This document shows positions 16,580 to 24,805 of a stretch of 60,076 bases of DNA, piece by piece (the stretch's first letter is position 1; every line of letters starts with the position of its first letter). The notes under the pieces were generated by a model. The model was not told the origin of the DNA, made no database searches, and saw only the letters and a list, made by a program, of their open reading frames with translations. Made by a program: the position numbers and the translations under genes. This DNA comes from Paractinoplanes rishiriensis (GTDB taxonomy: Bacteria > Actinomycetota > Actinomycetes > Mycobacteriales > Micromonosporaceae): NCBI RefSeq assembly GCF_016862375.1, contig NZ_BOMV01000028.1, positions 1 to 60,076 of the forward strand, in the 5' to 3' direction.

Positions 16580-16626
16580 CCACCAGCTCACGACTCGGCA
16601 TGGTGCCACAGGTGACGGCCGCTCAC

Positions 16627-18615
16627 TCACCTGACCGGCGTCGCCGGGTCGGTCGCCAGCGTCGCACCGGCGGCCGTGCGGTGGCGGGCCAGCCACGGTG
16701 CGAAATCCGCCGCCGGCATCGGCTTGCCGAGGTAGAAGCCCTGGATGACGTCGCACCCGAGCGAGTCGAGGGTGGTCCAGGTGTCGAGATCCTCGATGCC
16801 CTCGGCCACCACCTGGAGGTGGAAACCGTGGCCGAGTTCCAGCAGGGCGCGGACGATGGTGCCGTCGGTGTCGTCGGAGCCCATCCGGGTGACGAAGGTC
16901 CGGTCCAGCTTCACCTCGTGGACGGGCAGTTTCTGCAGGAGCGAGATCGACGAGTATCCGGTGCCGAAGTCGTCGATGGAGAGCCGGATTCCCAGTGCGC
17001 CGAGTTCGCGGACCACCGCGGTGGCGCGGGCGGGATTGCTGATCATCGCGCTTTCGGTCAGCTCCAGGGTGAGCATCTCCGACGGCACGGCGTACCGGGC
17101 GAGCGATTCCGATACGGCGGCGGGGAACTCGTCGTTCTGAAGGCAGTCGACGCCGACGTTCACCGACATCGGCAGCCGCTCGCCGGCGTCCAGCCAGGTG
17201 CGGCACTGGGCCAGGGCGTTGTTAAGCACCCAGTAGGTCAGCGGTTCGATCAGCCCGTTCTCCTCCGCGGTCGAGATGAAGTCGGCGGGGCCGAGCAGGC
17301 CGCGCTGGGGGTGCCGCCAGCGCACCAGGGCCTCGACGCCGCAGATCTCGCCGCTGTGGGCGTTGGCCTGAGGCTGGTAGTGCAGGACCAGCTCGTCGCG
17401 CTCGATGGCTTTCCGCAGCTCGCCGATCAGGGTGAGCTGGGCGGTGTTGTGCCGGTCGAGGCCGGCCTCGTAGACGATGACGCCGTGCCGGCCGCGCTTG
17501 GCGGCGTACATGGCGACGTCGGCGTGCTGGAGCAACTGGTCGGGGGTGGCCCCGTGGTGCGGGTACACCGCGACCCCGATGCTGGCGCCGACCTCCAGGC
17601 GCATGCCCTCCATGTCGACGGGCGAGCAGAGCGCGTCGTGGATCCGGGTCGCGATCGCCGTCGCGTTGGCGACCCCGTCGATCCCGGGCAGCAGGATGGC
17701 GAACTCGTCACCGCCGAGGCGCGCCACCAGGTCGACCTCGCGGCTGGCCGTCCGGAGCCGGTCGGCCACCTGGCGGAGCAGCAGGTCGCCGACGTGATGG
17801 CCGAGGGTGTCGTTGACCTCCTTGAACTTGTTGAGGTCGATGAGCAGCAGCCCGATCGGAGCGGCGGAGCGGTCGGTGCTCAGGATGGCCCGTTCGGTCT
17901 GCTCCGTGAACAGGGTGCGGTTGCCCAGCCCGGTGAGGCCGTCGTGCAGGGCGTCGTGGTGGCTCTGTGCGGCCTGCCGCCGGATCCGGCGCTGGTTTTC
18001 CAGCAGGATGAGGGAGCAGAGCCCGAGCAGCACCACGTCGATGGTGAACGCGATCCCGGTGAGGGTGCGCAGCTTCCGGTTGGACTGGTCGGCTTCGAGC
18101 AGGTACTGGGTGGTCTGGTTGCGCTTGCCCGCCACGACCTGGGAGATCTGCTTCTGCAGCGACGACGCGGCGAACGCACCGAGGTCGGCCTGCAACGCCG
18201 CGCTCGCCAGGTCCCCGCGCTCGCCGAGTGCCACGACCTCGCGGACCGCGGCCGTGTACGTCACATACGTCTGCCGGATCCGCCGGGCGGCCTCGATGTC
18301 CGCGGCGTCGCCCCGGTTCTGCAGCCATTCCAGGTCGTCGTCCGCTCCACCCACGGCGGACGCGAGCGGGTTGCGTGACTCCGGGCTCCCGCCCCGCACG
18401 AAGGAGTCGAGGGCGTCCTCCTCAATTCTGGTTTTCTGCTGGATCCGGCCCCATCGGTCACCGATCTCGTTCATCTCGCCGATCCGATCGGCGGCCCGCT
18501 GGTTGGCGACCGTGCTCCACAGGGCGAGCCCGGCGAGGGCCATCAGGCCGAGGGCCAGCCCCGCCAGGGCCAGTCGGGCCATCGCCCTGGACGCCAGTTT
18601 CGTGGTCCGCATCAT
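16627..18615 (-). CDS. Membrane GGDEF-EAL protein (c-di-GMP synthesis/hydrolysis)
   Basis: A 662-residue bifunctional c-di-GMP signalling protein. Two hydrophobic helices (about 12-34 and 178-202) bracket a ~145-residue mostly helical extracytoplasmic sensor of the CHASE3/four-helix kind, rich in heptad-like leucines. The cyclase domain keeps GGDEF at residues 301-305. The phosphodiesterase domain keeps the EAL triplet at 428-430 and DDFGTGYSS. Both catalytic signatures are intact, so either activity is possible. ATG 18615 or 18612 follows a G-rich ribosome site. The binding-protein lipoprotein gene lies 50 bases upstream on the same strand, suggesting that it feeds ligand information to this sensor. 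Confidence 0.95.
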   Translation of the reverse strand: MMRTTKLASRAMARLALAGLALGLMALAGLALWSTVANQRAADRIGEMNEIGDRWGRIQQKTRIEEDALDSFVRGGSPESRNPLASAVGGADDDLEWLQNRGDAADIEAARRIRQTYVTYTAAVREVVALGERGDLASAALQADLGAFAASSLQKQISQVVAGKRNQTTQYLLEADQSNRKLRTLTGIAFTIDVVLLGLCSLILLENQRRIRRQAAQSHHDALHDGLTGLGNRTLFTEQTERAILSTDRSAAPIGLLLIDLNKFKEVNDTLGHHVGDLLLRQVADRLRTASREVDLVARLGGDEFAILLPGIDGVANATAIATRIHDALCSPVDMEGMRLEVGASIGVAVYPHHGATPDQLLQHADVAMYAAKRGRHGVIVYEAGLDRHNTAQLTLIGELRKAIERDELVLHYQPQANAHSGEICGVEALVRWRHPQRGLLGPADFISTAEENGLIEPLTYWVLNNALAQCRTWLDAGERLPMSVNVGVDCLQNDEFPAAVSESLARYAVPSEMLTLELTESAMISNPARATAVVRELGALGIRLSIDDFGTGYSSISLLQKLPVHEVKLDRTFVTRMGSDDTDGTIVRALLELGHGFHLQVVAEGIEDLDTWTTLDSLGCDVIQGFYLGKPMPAADFAPWLARHRTAAGATLATDPATPVR

Positions 18616-18665
18616 CACCCCCCGATCGGCGCCGGGCAACGACGCAACGCGAGATCCCCTACGAA

Positions 18666-19724
18666 TCAGCCGGCCGGGCTCAGCGGTTTGGTGTGCTTCG
18701 CAAGATCGGCGGTCAGCTCGTCGATCCGCGGCTTGAACCAGGCGGCCTTCTCGTTGTCGGACTGCTGGCGCTTGATGATCTCCGGCAGGTTCTTCGTGGT
18801 GATCACCAGACTCGGTGTCTGAACCCAGCCCTGCGGCAGCGCGATGCCGTCCTGCGCGTGCCGGACCTGCAACCACCCCGCCATGGCGCCGGACAGGTAG
18901 TGCTCGGGCGAGGCGATGGCGACGAGTTCGCCGTCCTGCAGGGCGGTGACGGTCTTGGGGTTCAGGTCGAAGCCGGCGCCCAGCCATTTGGCCTTCGTCT
19001 CGGTGTGCACCGCCGCGATGCTGGGCCCGTCCGTGCTGCCGGTGCCGATCAGCGCCAGCGCCCCGGGCGTGGCGGCGGCCAGCCGCTTCCAGGCCGCCTG
19101 GTTGGCCGCCGGATCGGTCTGGGTGTCGAACGGCCCGGCCACCTTCACACCGGGCAGCTTCGCGGCGAATCGGTCGCGAATGCCCTGCAGGCGCTGTTCC
19201 ATGACCGGCAGACCCGGGCGCGTCGAACCCACCACCACCATTCCGGTGCTGCCGGCCGGCAGGCGTCCGATGAGTTCGTCGGCAAGCCGCTCGCCGAGCT
19301 GGTGGTTGTCGTTGCCGACGAACGTCTTGACGCCGGAGGTCGCCGCCGGCCTGATGTCCACCGCGATTACCGGGAATCCGCCCTGTACCGCCGCCGCCAG
19401 ATCCCGTGCGATCAGCTCGGTGTCGGATGCCTGGATGGCGACGCCGCCTTTGGCGCTGTTCATCATCTGCTTGAAGATTTCGACCTGCTTGGGCGGATCG
19501 GCTTGTGGCGGCCCGGACACCACCGCCTCGGCGCCGAGCAGACCGGCGGTGTAGGTGAAGCCCGCGCCAAGTTCCTTACCGGCGCTGAGCTGGGAACTGG
19601 ACAGCACGAGGGCCACCTTCGGCCGCTGGACTGACGGGGTCTCCGCGGGCTTCTCGCCGCCGCAACCGGACAGGAGAGCACCGGCGACCAACACCGACGC
19701 GATGCGCCTTGAACGTCTTACCAT
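18666..19724 (-). CDS. Sugar-binding-protein-like lipoprotein without transporter
   Basis: A 352-residue type I periplasmic binding protein (ribose/xylose-binding, LacI-like fold). The signal peptide ends in lipobox LLSGC with lipidated Cys21. The mature domain shows the family's alternating lobes: KVALVLSSSQ at the start, PVIAVDIRP with FVGNDN in the first lobe, GMVVVGSTRPGLP after the hinge and LIGTGSTDGPS. An ideal GGGGAGG precedes the ATG by 5 bases. No ABC permease or ATPase gene is adjacent; the downstream gene encodes a membrane GGDEF-EAL sensor. A signalling role resembling NspS-MbaA or LuxP-LuxQ is therefore more likely than transport. That is inference. Confidence 0.9.
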   Translation of the reverse strand: MVRRSRRIASVLVAGALLSGCGGEKPAETPSVQRPKVALVLSSSQLSAGKELGAGFTYTAGLLGAEAVVSGPPQADPPKQVEIFKQMMNSAKGGVAIQASDTELIARDLAAAVQGGFPVIAVDIRPAATSGVKTFVGNDNHQLGERLADELIGRLPAGSTGMVVVGSTRPGLPVMEQRLQGIRDRFAAKLPGVKVAGPFDTQTDPAANQAAWKRLAAATPGALALIGTGSTDGPSIAAVHTETKAKWLGAGFDLNPKTVTALQDGELVAIASPEHYLSGAMAGWLQVRHAQDGIALPQGWVQTPSLVITTKNLPEIIKRQQSDNEKAAWFKPRIDELTADLAKHTKPLSPAG

Positions 19725-19862
19725 CGCGCTACCTCCCCTTTTAAAGAACGGTAGTGATGCTATTCGCCAGCCAATTTGGCCAGGCGCGTTTCGGCAATCT
19801 TGGATGCCGGCACGGGCGGATCGGGCAGGCCGGCGCGTGACTCCGGTTCGTAGGATGGGCGC

Positions 19863-20768
19863 ATGCGTGCCGTGGTGGTCACTGCGCTGGGTGGGCCGGA
19901 CTCCCTTGAGATCGTCGAGCGGCCCGACCCCGTGCCCGGCCGCGGCGAGGTGCTCCTGCGCGTCCGGGCGGTGTGCGTCCATCCCGCCGACATCGCCGCC
20001 CGGATCGGTCAGATCCCGGGTGGACCGGTCGCGCCGCCGTTCCTGCTCGGCTGGGACATCGCCGGTGACGTGGTGGCGCTCGGCGCGGGCGTGACCGGCA
20101 TCGGTGTCGGCGACGCGGTGGTCGGGATGATCCCGTGGTACCTCACCCGCGGAGCTGTCGGCGGATACGCCGAGCTGGTGGCGGCCGACGCCGAGTGGCT
20201 GGTGCCGGTGCCGGCGGGCCTCGATCCCGTCGTCGCCGCCACCGTGCCGCTCAACGCGCTCACCGCGCACCGGGCCCTCGACCTGATGGCGCTGGCCGAG
20301 CCCAGCACGGTCCTGGTGACCGGCGCGAGCGGTGCGGTGGGCGGGTTCGCGGCCCAACTGGCGGTGCAGGCCGGACACACCGTGCACGCGTCGGCCACCC
20401 ACGACGACGAGGACTGGGTGGCCGGCCTGGGCGTGCACAGCGTGATTCCTCGTTCGGCCGGCCTGGTCCCGGCACCGGCGGTGCTGGACGCGGTGCCGGT
20501 GGGTGGTCCGGCGGGCGAGGCGGTCACCGCGGGTGGAGTCTTGGTGAGTACGCGACCGACCCCGCCCGTCGATCCCGCCCGTCGCGTGCGTCAGGAGGTG
20601 GTGCTGGTACGCCTCGACCGGCCGGCGCTACGCCACCTCGTCGAGGCCGTCGCGAACGGCCAACTCCGCACCCGGGTGGCCGCGACGTTCCCACTGGCGG
20701 ACGCGGCCGAGGCCCACCGCCGGTTCGAGGCCGGCCACCTCCGCGGCAAGATAGTCCTGCTCCCGTAG
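19863..20768 (+). CDS. MDR-family NADP-dependent oxidoreductase (quinone reductase-like)
   Basis: A 301-residue medium-chain dehydrogenase/reductase without the structural or catalytic zinc cysteines, which places it in the quinone oxidoreductase branch. It opens MRAVVVTALGGPDSLEIVE, has the GroES-like fold with FLLGWDIAGDVVALG, and the nucleotide-binding VLVTGASGAVGGFAAQLA (a variant of GxGxxG). The C-terminus ends ADAAEAHRRFEAGHLRGKIVL as in the family. It is slightly short (family ~310-330). It is followed 12 bases later by the Clp N-domain gene, so they probably share a transcript. Confidence 0.9.
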   Translation: MRAVVVTALGGPDSLEIVERPDPVPGRGEVLLRVRAVCVHPADIAARIGQIPGGPVAPPFLLGWDIAGDVVALGAGVTGIGVGDAVVGMIPWYLTRGAVGGYAELVAADAEWLVPVPAGLDPVVAATVPLNALTAHRALDLMALAEPSTVLVTGASGAVGGFAAQLAVQAGHTVHASATHDDEDWVAGLGVHSVIPRSAGLVPAPAVLDAVPVGGPAGEAVTAGGVLVSTRPTPPVDPARRVRQEVVLVRLDRPALRHLVEAVANGQLRTRVAATFPLADAAEAHRRFEAGHLRGKIVLLP

Positions 20769-20780
20769 CCGGAGGACCGC

Positions 20781-21215
20781 ATGATCCACGACCAGTCGGC
20801 CCTGTCCCACCTCGACAATCTCGGGAAACGGGCCGTGATCCTGGCTCGCCGCCGGGCCGAGGAAAGCCAGAGCGAGGGGATCGCGCCGGAGCACCTGCTG
20901 CTTGCCCTGCTCGCGCTGCGGAAAGGGCTGGCGGCCCGGACGGTGGCCAACCTTTCCGGCTCGCCCGACCAGGTGACGGAGGTCCGCGGACGCCGTCCCT
21001 CGCCGTCGCACCTACCGTTCACGGCAGCCACTGAGGAGGGCCTGGTCCGGGCCGCCGAGCAGGCGCGGCAGTGGGGCGACGACCACATCGGCACCGAGCA
21101 CATGTTGCTGGGGCTGCTCGCCGCCACGGACAACGCCGCCGTGCGCCGGCTGCGCGAGGCGGGCGTCACCTATCAGGCCGCCAGCGCCGAGATCATCCGG
21201 CTGCGCGCGGCCTGA
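20781..21215 (+). CDS. Orphan Clp N-domain protein
   Basis: A 144-residue protein consisting only of the double-repeat N-terminal domain of ClpA/ClpC chaperones. Repeat 1 is LGKRAVILARRRAEESQSEGIAPEHLLLALL and repeat 2 is VRAAEQARQWGDDHIGTEHMLLGLLA. The AAA+ ATPase modules are absent. GGAGG sits 6 bases before the ATG. In full-length ClpC this domain receives adaptors and substrates. A free-standing copy could titrate adaptors or deliver substrates, but no function can be assigned from sequence. Confidence 0.88.
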   Translation: MIHDQSALSHLDNLGKRAVILARRRAEESQSEGIAPEHLLLALLALRKGLAARTVANLSGSPDQVTEVRGRRPSPSHLPFTAATEEGLVRAAEQARQWGDDHIGTEHMLLGLLAATDNAAVRRLREAGVTYQAASAEIIRLRAA

Positions 21216-21224
21216 GCCGTCCAT

Positions 21225-21779
21225 TCACCGCTGGGCGTTGAGGAAACCCACCACGGTGGCGGTCCACCAGCCGGCCTGGGAGACAGTGGCGACGAGGACC
21301 GCGGTCAGCATGAGTTTGGCCGGCGGCTGCCGGCCGTCGAGGGCCAGCAACCGCCGCTGCACCACGGCCGCGCCGAGACCGTTGATGGCCACGGCCAGCA
21401 CCGCCAGCAGCTTGAGGACCGTCCACGGTGATCCGGTGTCCGGGCCGAGCAGCATCCCGCTCAGGGTCAGGCCGCCGAGGCCCAGCCAGATCGGCACGTG
21501 CACCACCTGCGCCACCCGGACGAGCGTGAACAGGTCGTGGTGCCGGAGGATCCACATCAGGCCGGACCAGTCCAGGGTCAGCACCGCGCCGAAGCCCAGC
21601 ACCAGCGAGGCCAGGTGCACGAAGAGCGCGATGCGGTGGACGCCGTCGCTCGTCCGCAGGTGCGGCGCGGTCAGCAACACCACCGTCCAGCCGGCCAGGA
21701 TCGCCAGGACCGGCACGTACGCTGGTCGCCGGCGTCGGAGGCGATGTGCACCGACCCGGGTCGGGTTCGTGACGGTCAC
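21225..21779 (-). CDS. Five-helix integral membrane protein, unknown function
   Basis: A 184-residue membrane protein with about five hydrophobic helices and conserved-looking His residues near membrane faces (ALFVHLASLVLGFG, ILRHHDLF, VVHVPIWLG). Such His placement resembles cytochrome-like or CopD/DUF-type quinone/haem membrane proteins, but no family is certain. I chose GTG 21779 because GGAGG lies exactly 5 bases before it; ATG 21794 is the alternative and would abut the operator. The perfect CebR/CelR-type operator just upstream suggests control by cello-oligosaccharides. Confidence 0.7.
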   Translation of the reverse strand: MTVTNPTRVGAHRLRRRRPAYVPVLAILAGWTVVLLTAPHLRTSDGVHRIALFVHLASLVLGFGAVLTLDWSGLMWILRHHDLFTLVRVAQVVHVPIWLGLGGLTLSGMLLGPDTGSPWTVLKLLAVLAVAINGLGAAVVQRRLLALDGRQPPAKLMLTAVLVATVSQAGWWTATVVGFLNAQR

Positions 21780-21794
21780 GACAACCTCCGGCAT

Positions 21795-21814
21795 TCATGG
21801 GAGCGCTCCCATGA
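21795..21814. promoter_or_regulatory. CebR/CelR-type operator (perfect palindrome)
   Basis: TCATGGGAGCGCTCCCATGA is a perfect 20-bp inverted repeat. Its core, TGGGAGCGCTCCCA (21798-21811), is the published operator of the cellulose regulators CebR (Streptomyces) and CelR (Thermobifida). It lies directly upstream of the membrane protein gene. No copy was seen near the GH16 or GH2 genes; the GH5 promoter is outside the window. Confidence 0.85.
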
Positions 21815-21874
21815 TTGCAGAACATCAATGTCCTGCATACCGAAACATCGGTCTGACCGGGGGATTTGCGCACG

Positions 21875-23050
21875 TTACCGCGGAATGGCCGAGGCATCTT
21901 TGACGAACACGATCCCGTCCGTGCCGCCCACGTGTGCCGGGTCCAGCGGGGCATAGCCGTACCACGGCGACACCCGCGGCACCGGTGCCGCGTCGCCGAG
22001 GATGGCGGCCAGCTCGGCGGTGCCGACGACAGCGTTATCCTGGGGGAGCGCGTACAGGATCCCCTCGATGGTGTCCGGCGGCGGTGCCTCGACGCCGCGG
22101 TGCCGGAGCTCGCCGAGGGCCGTGGCCACAAACGCATACTCCGGGCCCAGCCTGCCGCTCACGACCGCACCGGCGCTCCACCACTCCAGCGGCCGCCCAC
22201 CCATCTGCATCCCGCTCTGGTGCCGCTGGAAGTGCCCGTTGTGCGCATGCGCCAAAACCGGACCCCGTTCGGCGAGGGCCAGGAGATTCGCCGCCATCAT
22301 CGATGCCCGGACGCCCGCCAGCCCCTCCCATCGAGCCGGCGACGTGTCCGCCAGCCAGTGGTGATACCGCAGCAGCCCCACCGCCGTCCGCCCGAACAGC
22401 CGAGCCCGTTCGGCGTCCCCGCCCAGCTGCGGCTCGTGCATGTCCAGCAGCCCCACCAGATCATCAGCGATCAGCCGCAACTCCCGAGCCGCGCCCGTCC
22501 GCCCCACGCCCTGCGCGGGATCACGCATCACCGCAGGATTAGTCCACCGCTCGTCACCCCCAAGTAGCCGGTCAAGCGCCTCCGCATCGCAAGGCAACCG
22601 GGAGGGGGAGAGCCGTGCGGCGAGGTAACCGTGCAGCCCGCCCAGCGCATGCCGAGGGCTAGCCGCATGCGTCATCTCCAGCGGCCCGTCGAACCCGGCA
22701 AAGCGCACCCACTCCGCCGCCGGCCGTCCCTCGTTGTAATCCCGCATCCACCGCACCAGCGCCCGATTCCCCGCACCGGCGCCGAGCTCGTGATGGCTGA
22801 ACCCACGCTCCATGACCTCGTCAAGGTCACCCTCGCCCGTGGTGACGTACCGGTCCGTGACCAGCCCCGCCAGGCAGTCACTCTCGAGCGCGACGGTCCG
22901 ATACCCCTCAAGCTCCACCAGCTCCCGAAAGAGCGAGTTCCGCACCCCCAACAGCACATCAGCCCCATGCGTGGGCTCCCCGAGACAAAGCACCCGAGGC
23001 CGCCGACCCACCATCCCCACAACAGCCGAAGCATCCACCAGACCAGTCAT
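21875..23050 (-). CDS. Erythromycin esterase-family protein
   Basis: A 391-residue member of the EreA/EreB-like superfamily. The start region VLCLGEPTHGADV carries the family's Glu and His (Glu25, His28). Later motifs VALESDCLAG and VLAHAHNGHFQR hold the second conserved Glu and His set. Ere enzymes hydrolyse the macrolide lactone, but most actinobacterial members are of unknown substrate. Terminal region GTDGIVFVKDASAI also matches the family. The ATG at 23050 has no clear ribosome site. Resistance to macrolides is possible, not shown. Confidence 0.85.
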   Translation of the reverse strand: MTGLVDASAVVGMVGRRPRVLCLGEPTHGADVLLGVRNSLFRELVELEGYRTVALESDCLAGLVTDRYVTTGEGDLDEVMERGFSHHELGAGAGNRALVRWMRDYNEGRPAAEWVRFAGFDGPLEMTHAASPRHALGGLHGYLAARLSPSRLPCDAEALDRLLGGDERWTNPAVMRDPAQGVGRTGAARELRLIADDLVGLLDMHEPQLGGDAERARLFGRTAVGLLRYHHWLADTSPARWEGLAGVRASMMAANLLALAERGPVLAHAHNGHFQRHQSGMQMGGRPLEWWSAGAVVSGRLGPEYAFVATALGELRHRGVEAPPPDTIEGILYALPQDNAVVGTAELAAILGDAAPVPRVSPWYGYAPLDPAHVGGTDGIVFVKDASAIPR

Positions 23051-23134
23051 GCCACTAAACGCTATCGCTGAACTCCCGAGTGAACCTCAAGGGCAAAACC
23101 CAGCGCACAAAGCCGCCCAACCCTCAAACGGGCG

Positions 23135-24769
23135 TCAGTCCAGCAACCCCCGGGCCGCAGCCCGCCGCAGCTTCCCCGAGGGAGTCTTAGGCAGAGACCC
23201 GGGCGGCAGAACTTTGACGACAGCCGGCCGAACGTCGATCTCGGCAACCACCCGGGCCGTAACCGACCGCCGGATCATTTCCTCGGCCGCGGCATCCCCC
23301 GCAGCCCGGGACTCGGCCAGAACCGCGAAGGACTCCCGGGACAGACTTTCCCCCGCGGACAACCGAACAGCGACGACATTGCCGGACCGCACCCCTTCGA
23401 CATGCCCCGCCGCCCGCTCGATGTCCGTCGGGTAGATGTTCCGGCCGCCCATGATGATGACGTCCTTGCGGCGCCCGCAGATCACGATCTGCCCGTCGGC
23501 CAGGTATCCCTCGTCGCCGATGTCCAGCCACCCGTCCGCGTCCCGGGCCGGCTCGAAGCCCGACGTGGTCAGGTATCCGTCGGTCACCGATTCGCCGCGC
23601 AGCTGGATGCGTCCCACCAGACGCTCGCCGAGCGGCTTCCCGTCGTCGTCGACGACCCGCACCTCGACGCTCGGGAAGGGCCGCCCCAGCATCGGCAGCC
23701 GCCGGACGCCGGAAGCCGACGTAGCCGACAGTGCGCGCCCCGAATTTTCCAGTTCGTCCGCCGACACCACGTCCACCAGCATCGGGTCGCCCATCTCCGA
23801 CATCGAGATGACCAGCGTGCTCTCCGCCGCGCCGTAGCAGCAGTTGACCGCGGACGCCGGCAACCCGAACCGCGACGCCGTGGTGACGAACGCGGTCATG
23901 GTCTCCGGATCGATCGGCTCGGCACCGTTGCCGGCCACCCGCAGCGCCGAGAGGTCGAGTTCGCCGTCGGACACCTGGGCCAGCCGGCGCCCCAGCACCG
24001 CCCACGCGAAGTTGGGCGCCGTGGTGATCGTCGCGCGGTGCCGGCTCATCAGCTCGGCCCACAGCGTGGGCCGGCTCAGGAAGTCGGCCGGGGTGACGCT
24101 GACCAGTTCCATCCCGCTCAGCATCGGCAGCAGCAGGCAGCCCACCATGCCCATGTCGTGGAACATCGGCAGCCACGACACCATCACCCCGGACGGGTCG
24201 CAGCCCAGGTGCCGGGCCGCGTCGGTGAGGTTGGCGTACAGGTTGCGGTGGGTGATCCGCACCGCCTTGGGCTCGGCGGTCGACCCGCTGGTGAGCTGCA
24301 GCAGCGCGATGCCGTCCTCGGCCGCCTCGACCGGCGTGAAGTCCGGCCCGTCGAACAGCGAGAGGGCGAGATGATGCGTGATCCCGTACGCCGCCAGGAC
24401 CTCAGCCATCGGTTCGAAGGGTGACCCGATCACCACCTGCTTGGCGTCGATCATGCGGAGCACCCGGATCGTGTCGTCCCGCCAGGTCGCCAGGTCGGTG
24501 CGCGGGGTGGGCTGGTGCAGCATCGTCATGCTGCCGCCGGCCAGCCAGATCGCCTGGGCCACCGGGGCGATCTCGGCGGGCGAGCCGGCCAGCACCGCGA
24601 CCGCGTCGCCGGGTTGCAGGCCGGCGCCGGCCAGCCCGCCGGCTATCCGCCGGGCCAGTCGGTGCAGGTCGGACCAGGTGCGGCGGGACACGGCGTCCGG
24701 TCCCCCGGTCACCATGCCCGTCGGGGCGGTGGCGGCTGTTTCGATCACGCCTTCGACGAATCGGCTCAC
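23135..24769 (-). CDS. Fatty-acyl-AMP ligase / acyl-CoA synthetase
   Basis: A 544-residue adenylate-forming enzyme. It has the AMP-binding loop LTSGSTAEPKAV, SWLPMFHDMGMVG (typical of fatty-acyl-AMP ligases and PKS-loading FadD proteins), YGAAESTL, the adenine/ribose-binding DIGDEGYLADGQ, and a catalytic C-terminal Lys533 in PKTPSGKLRR. LPMFHDMG with the long central region favours FAAL over a CoA ligase. FAALs hand acyl-AMP to acyl carrier proteins, yet no ACP or PKS gene lies nearby. It stands alone on the minus strand, 84 bases upstream of the erythromycin esterase-like gene. Confidence 0.9.
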   Translation of the reverse strand: MSRFVEGVIETAATAPTGMVTGGPDAVSRRTWSDLHRLARRIAGGLAGAGLQPGDAVAVLAGSPAEIAPVAQAIWLAGGSMTMLHQPTPRTDLATWRDDTIRVLRMIDAKQVVIGSPFEPMAEVLAAYGITHHLALSLFDGPDFTPVEAAEDGIALLQLTSGSTAEPKAVRITHRNLYANLTDAARHLGCDPSGVMVSWLPMFHDMGMVGCLLLPMLSGMELVSVTPADFLSRPTLWAELMSRHRATITTAPNFAWAVLGRRLAQVSDGELDLSALRVAGNGAEPIDPETMTAFVTTASRFGLPASAVNCCYGAAESTLVISMSEMGDPMLVDVVSADELENSGRALSATSASGVRRLPMLGRPFPSVEVRVVDDDGKPLGERLVGRIQLRGESVTDGYLTTSGFEPARDADGWLDIGDEGYLADGQIVICGRRKDVIIMGGRNIYPTDIERAAGHVEGVRSGNVVAVRLSAGESLSRESFAVLAESRAAGDAAAEEMIRRSVTARVVAEIDVRPAVVKVLPPGSLPKTPSGKLRRAAARGLLD

Positions 24770-24805
24770 CCGCCCAGCCTATGGGCCGTTCGAAGAAACA
24801 GGCAG

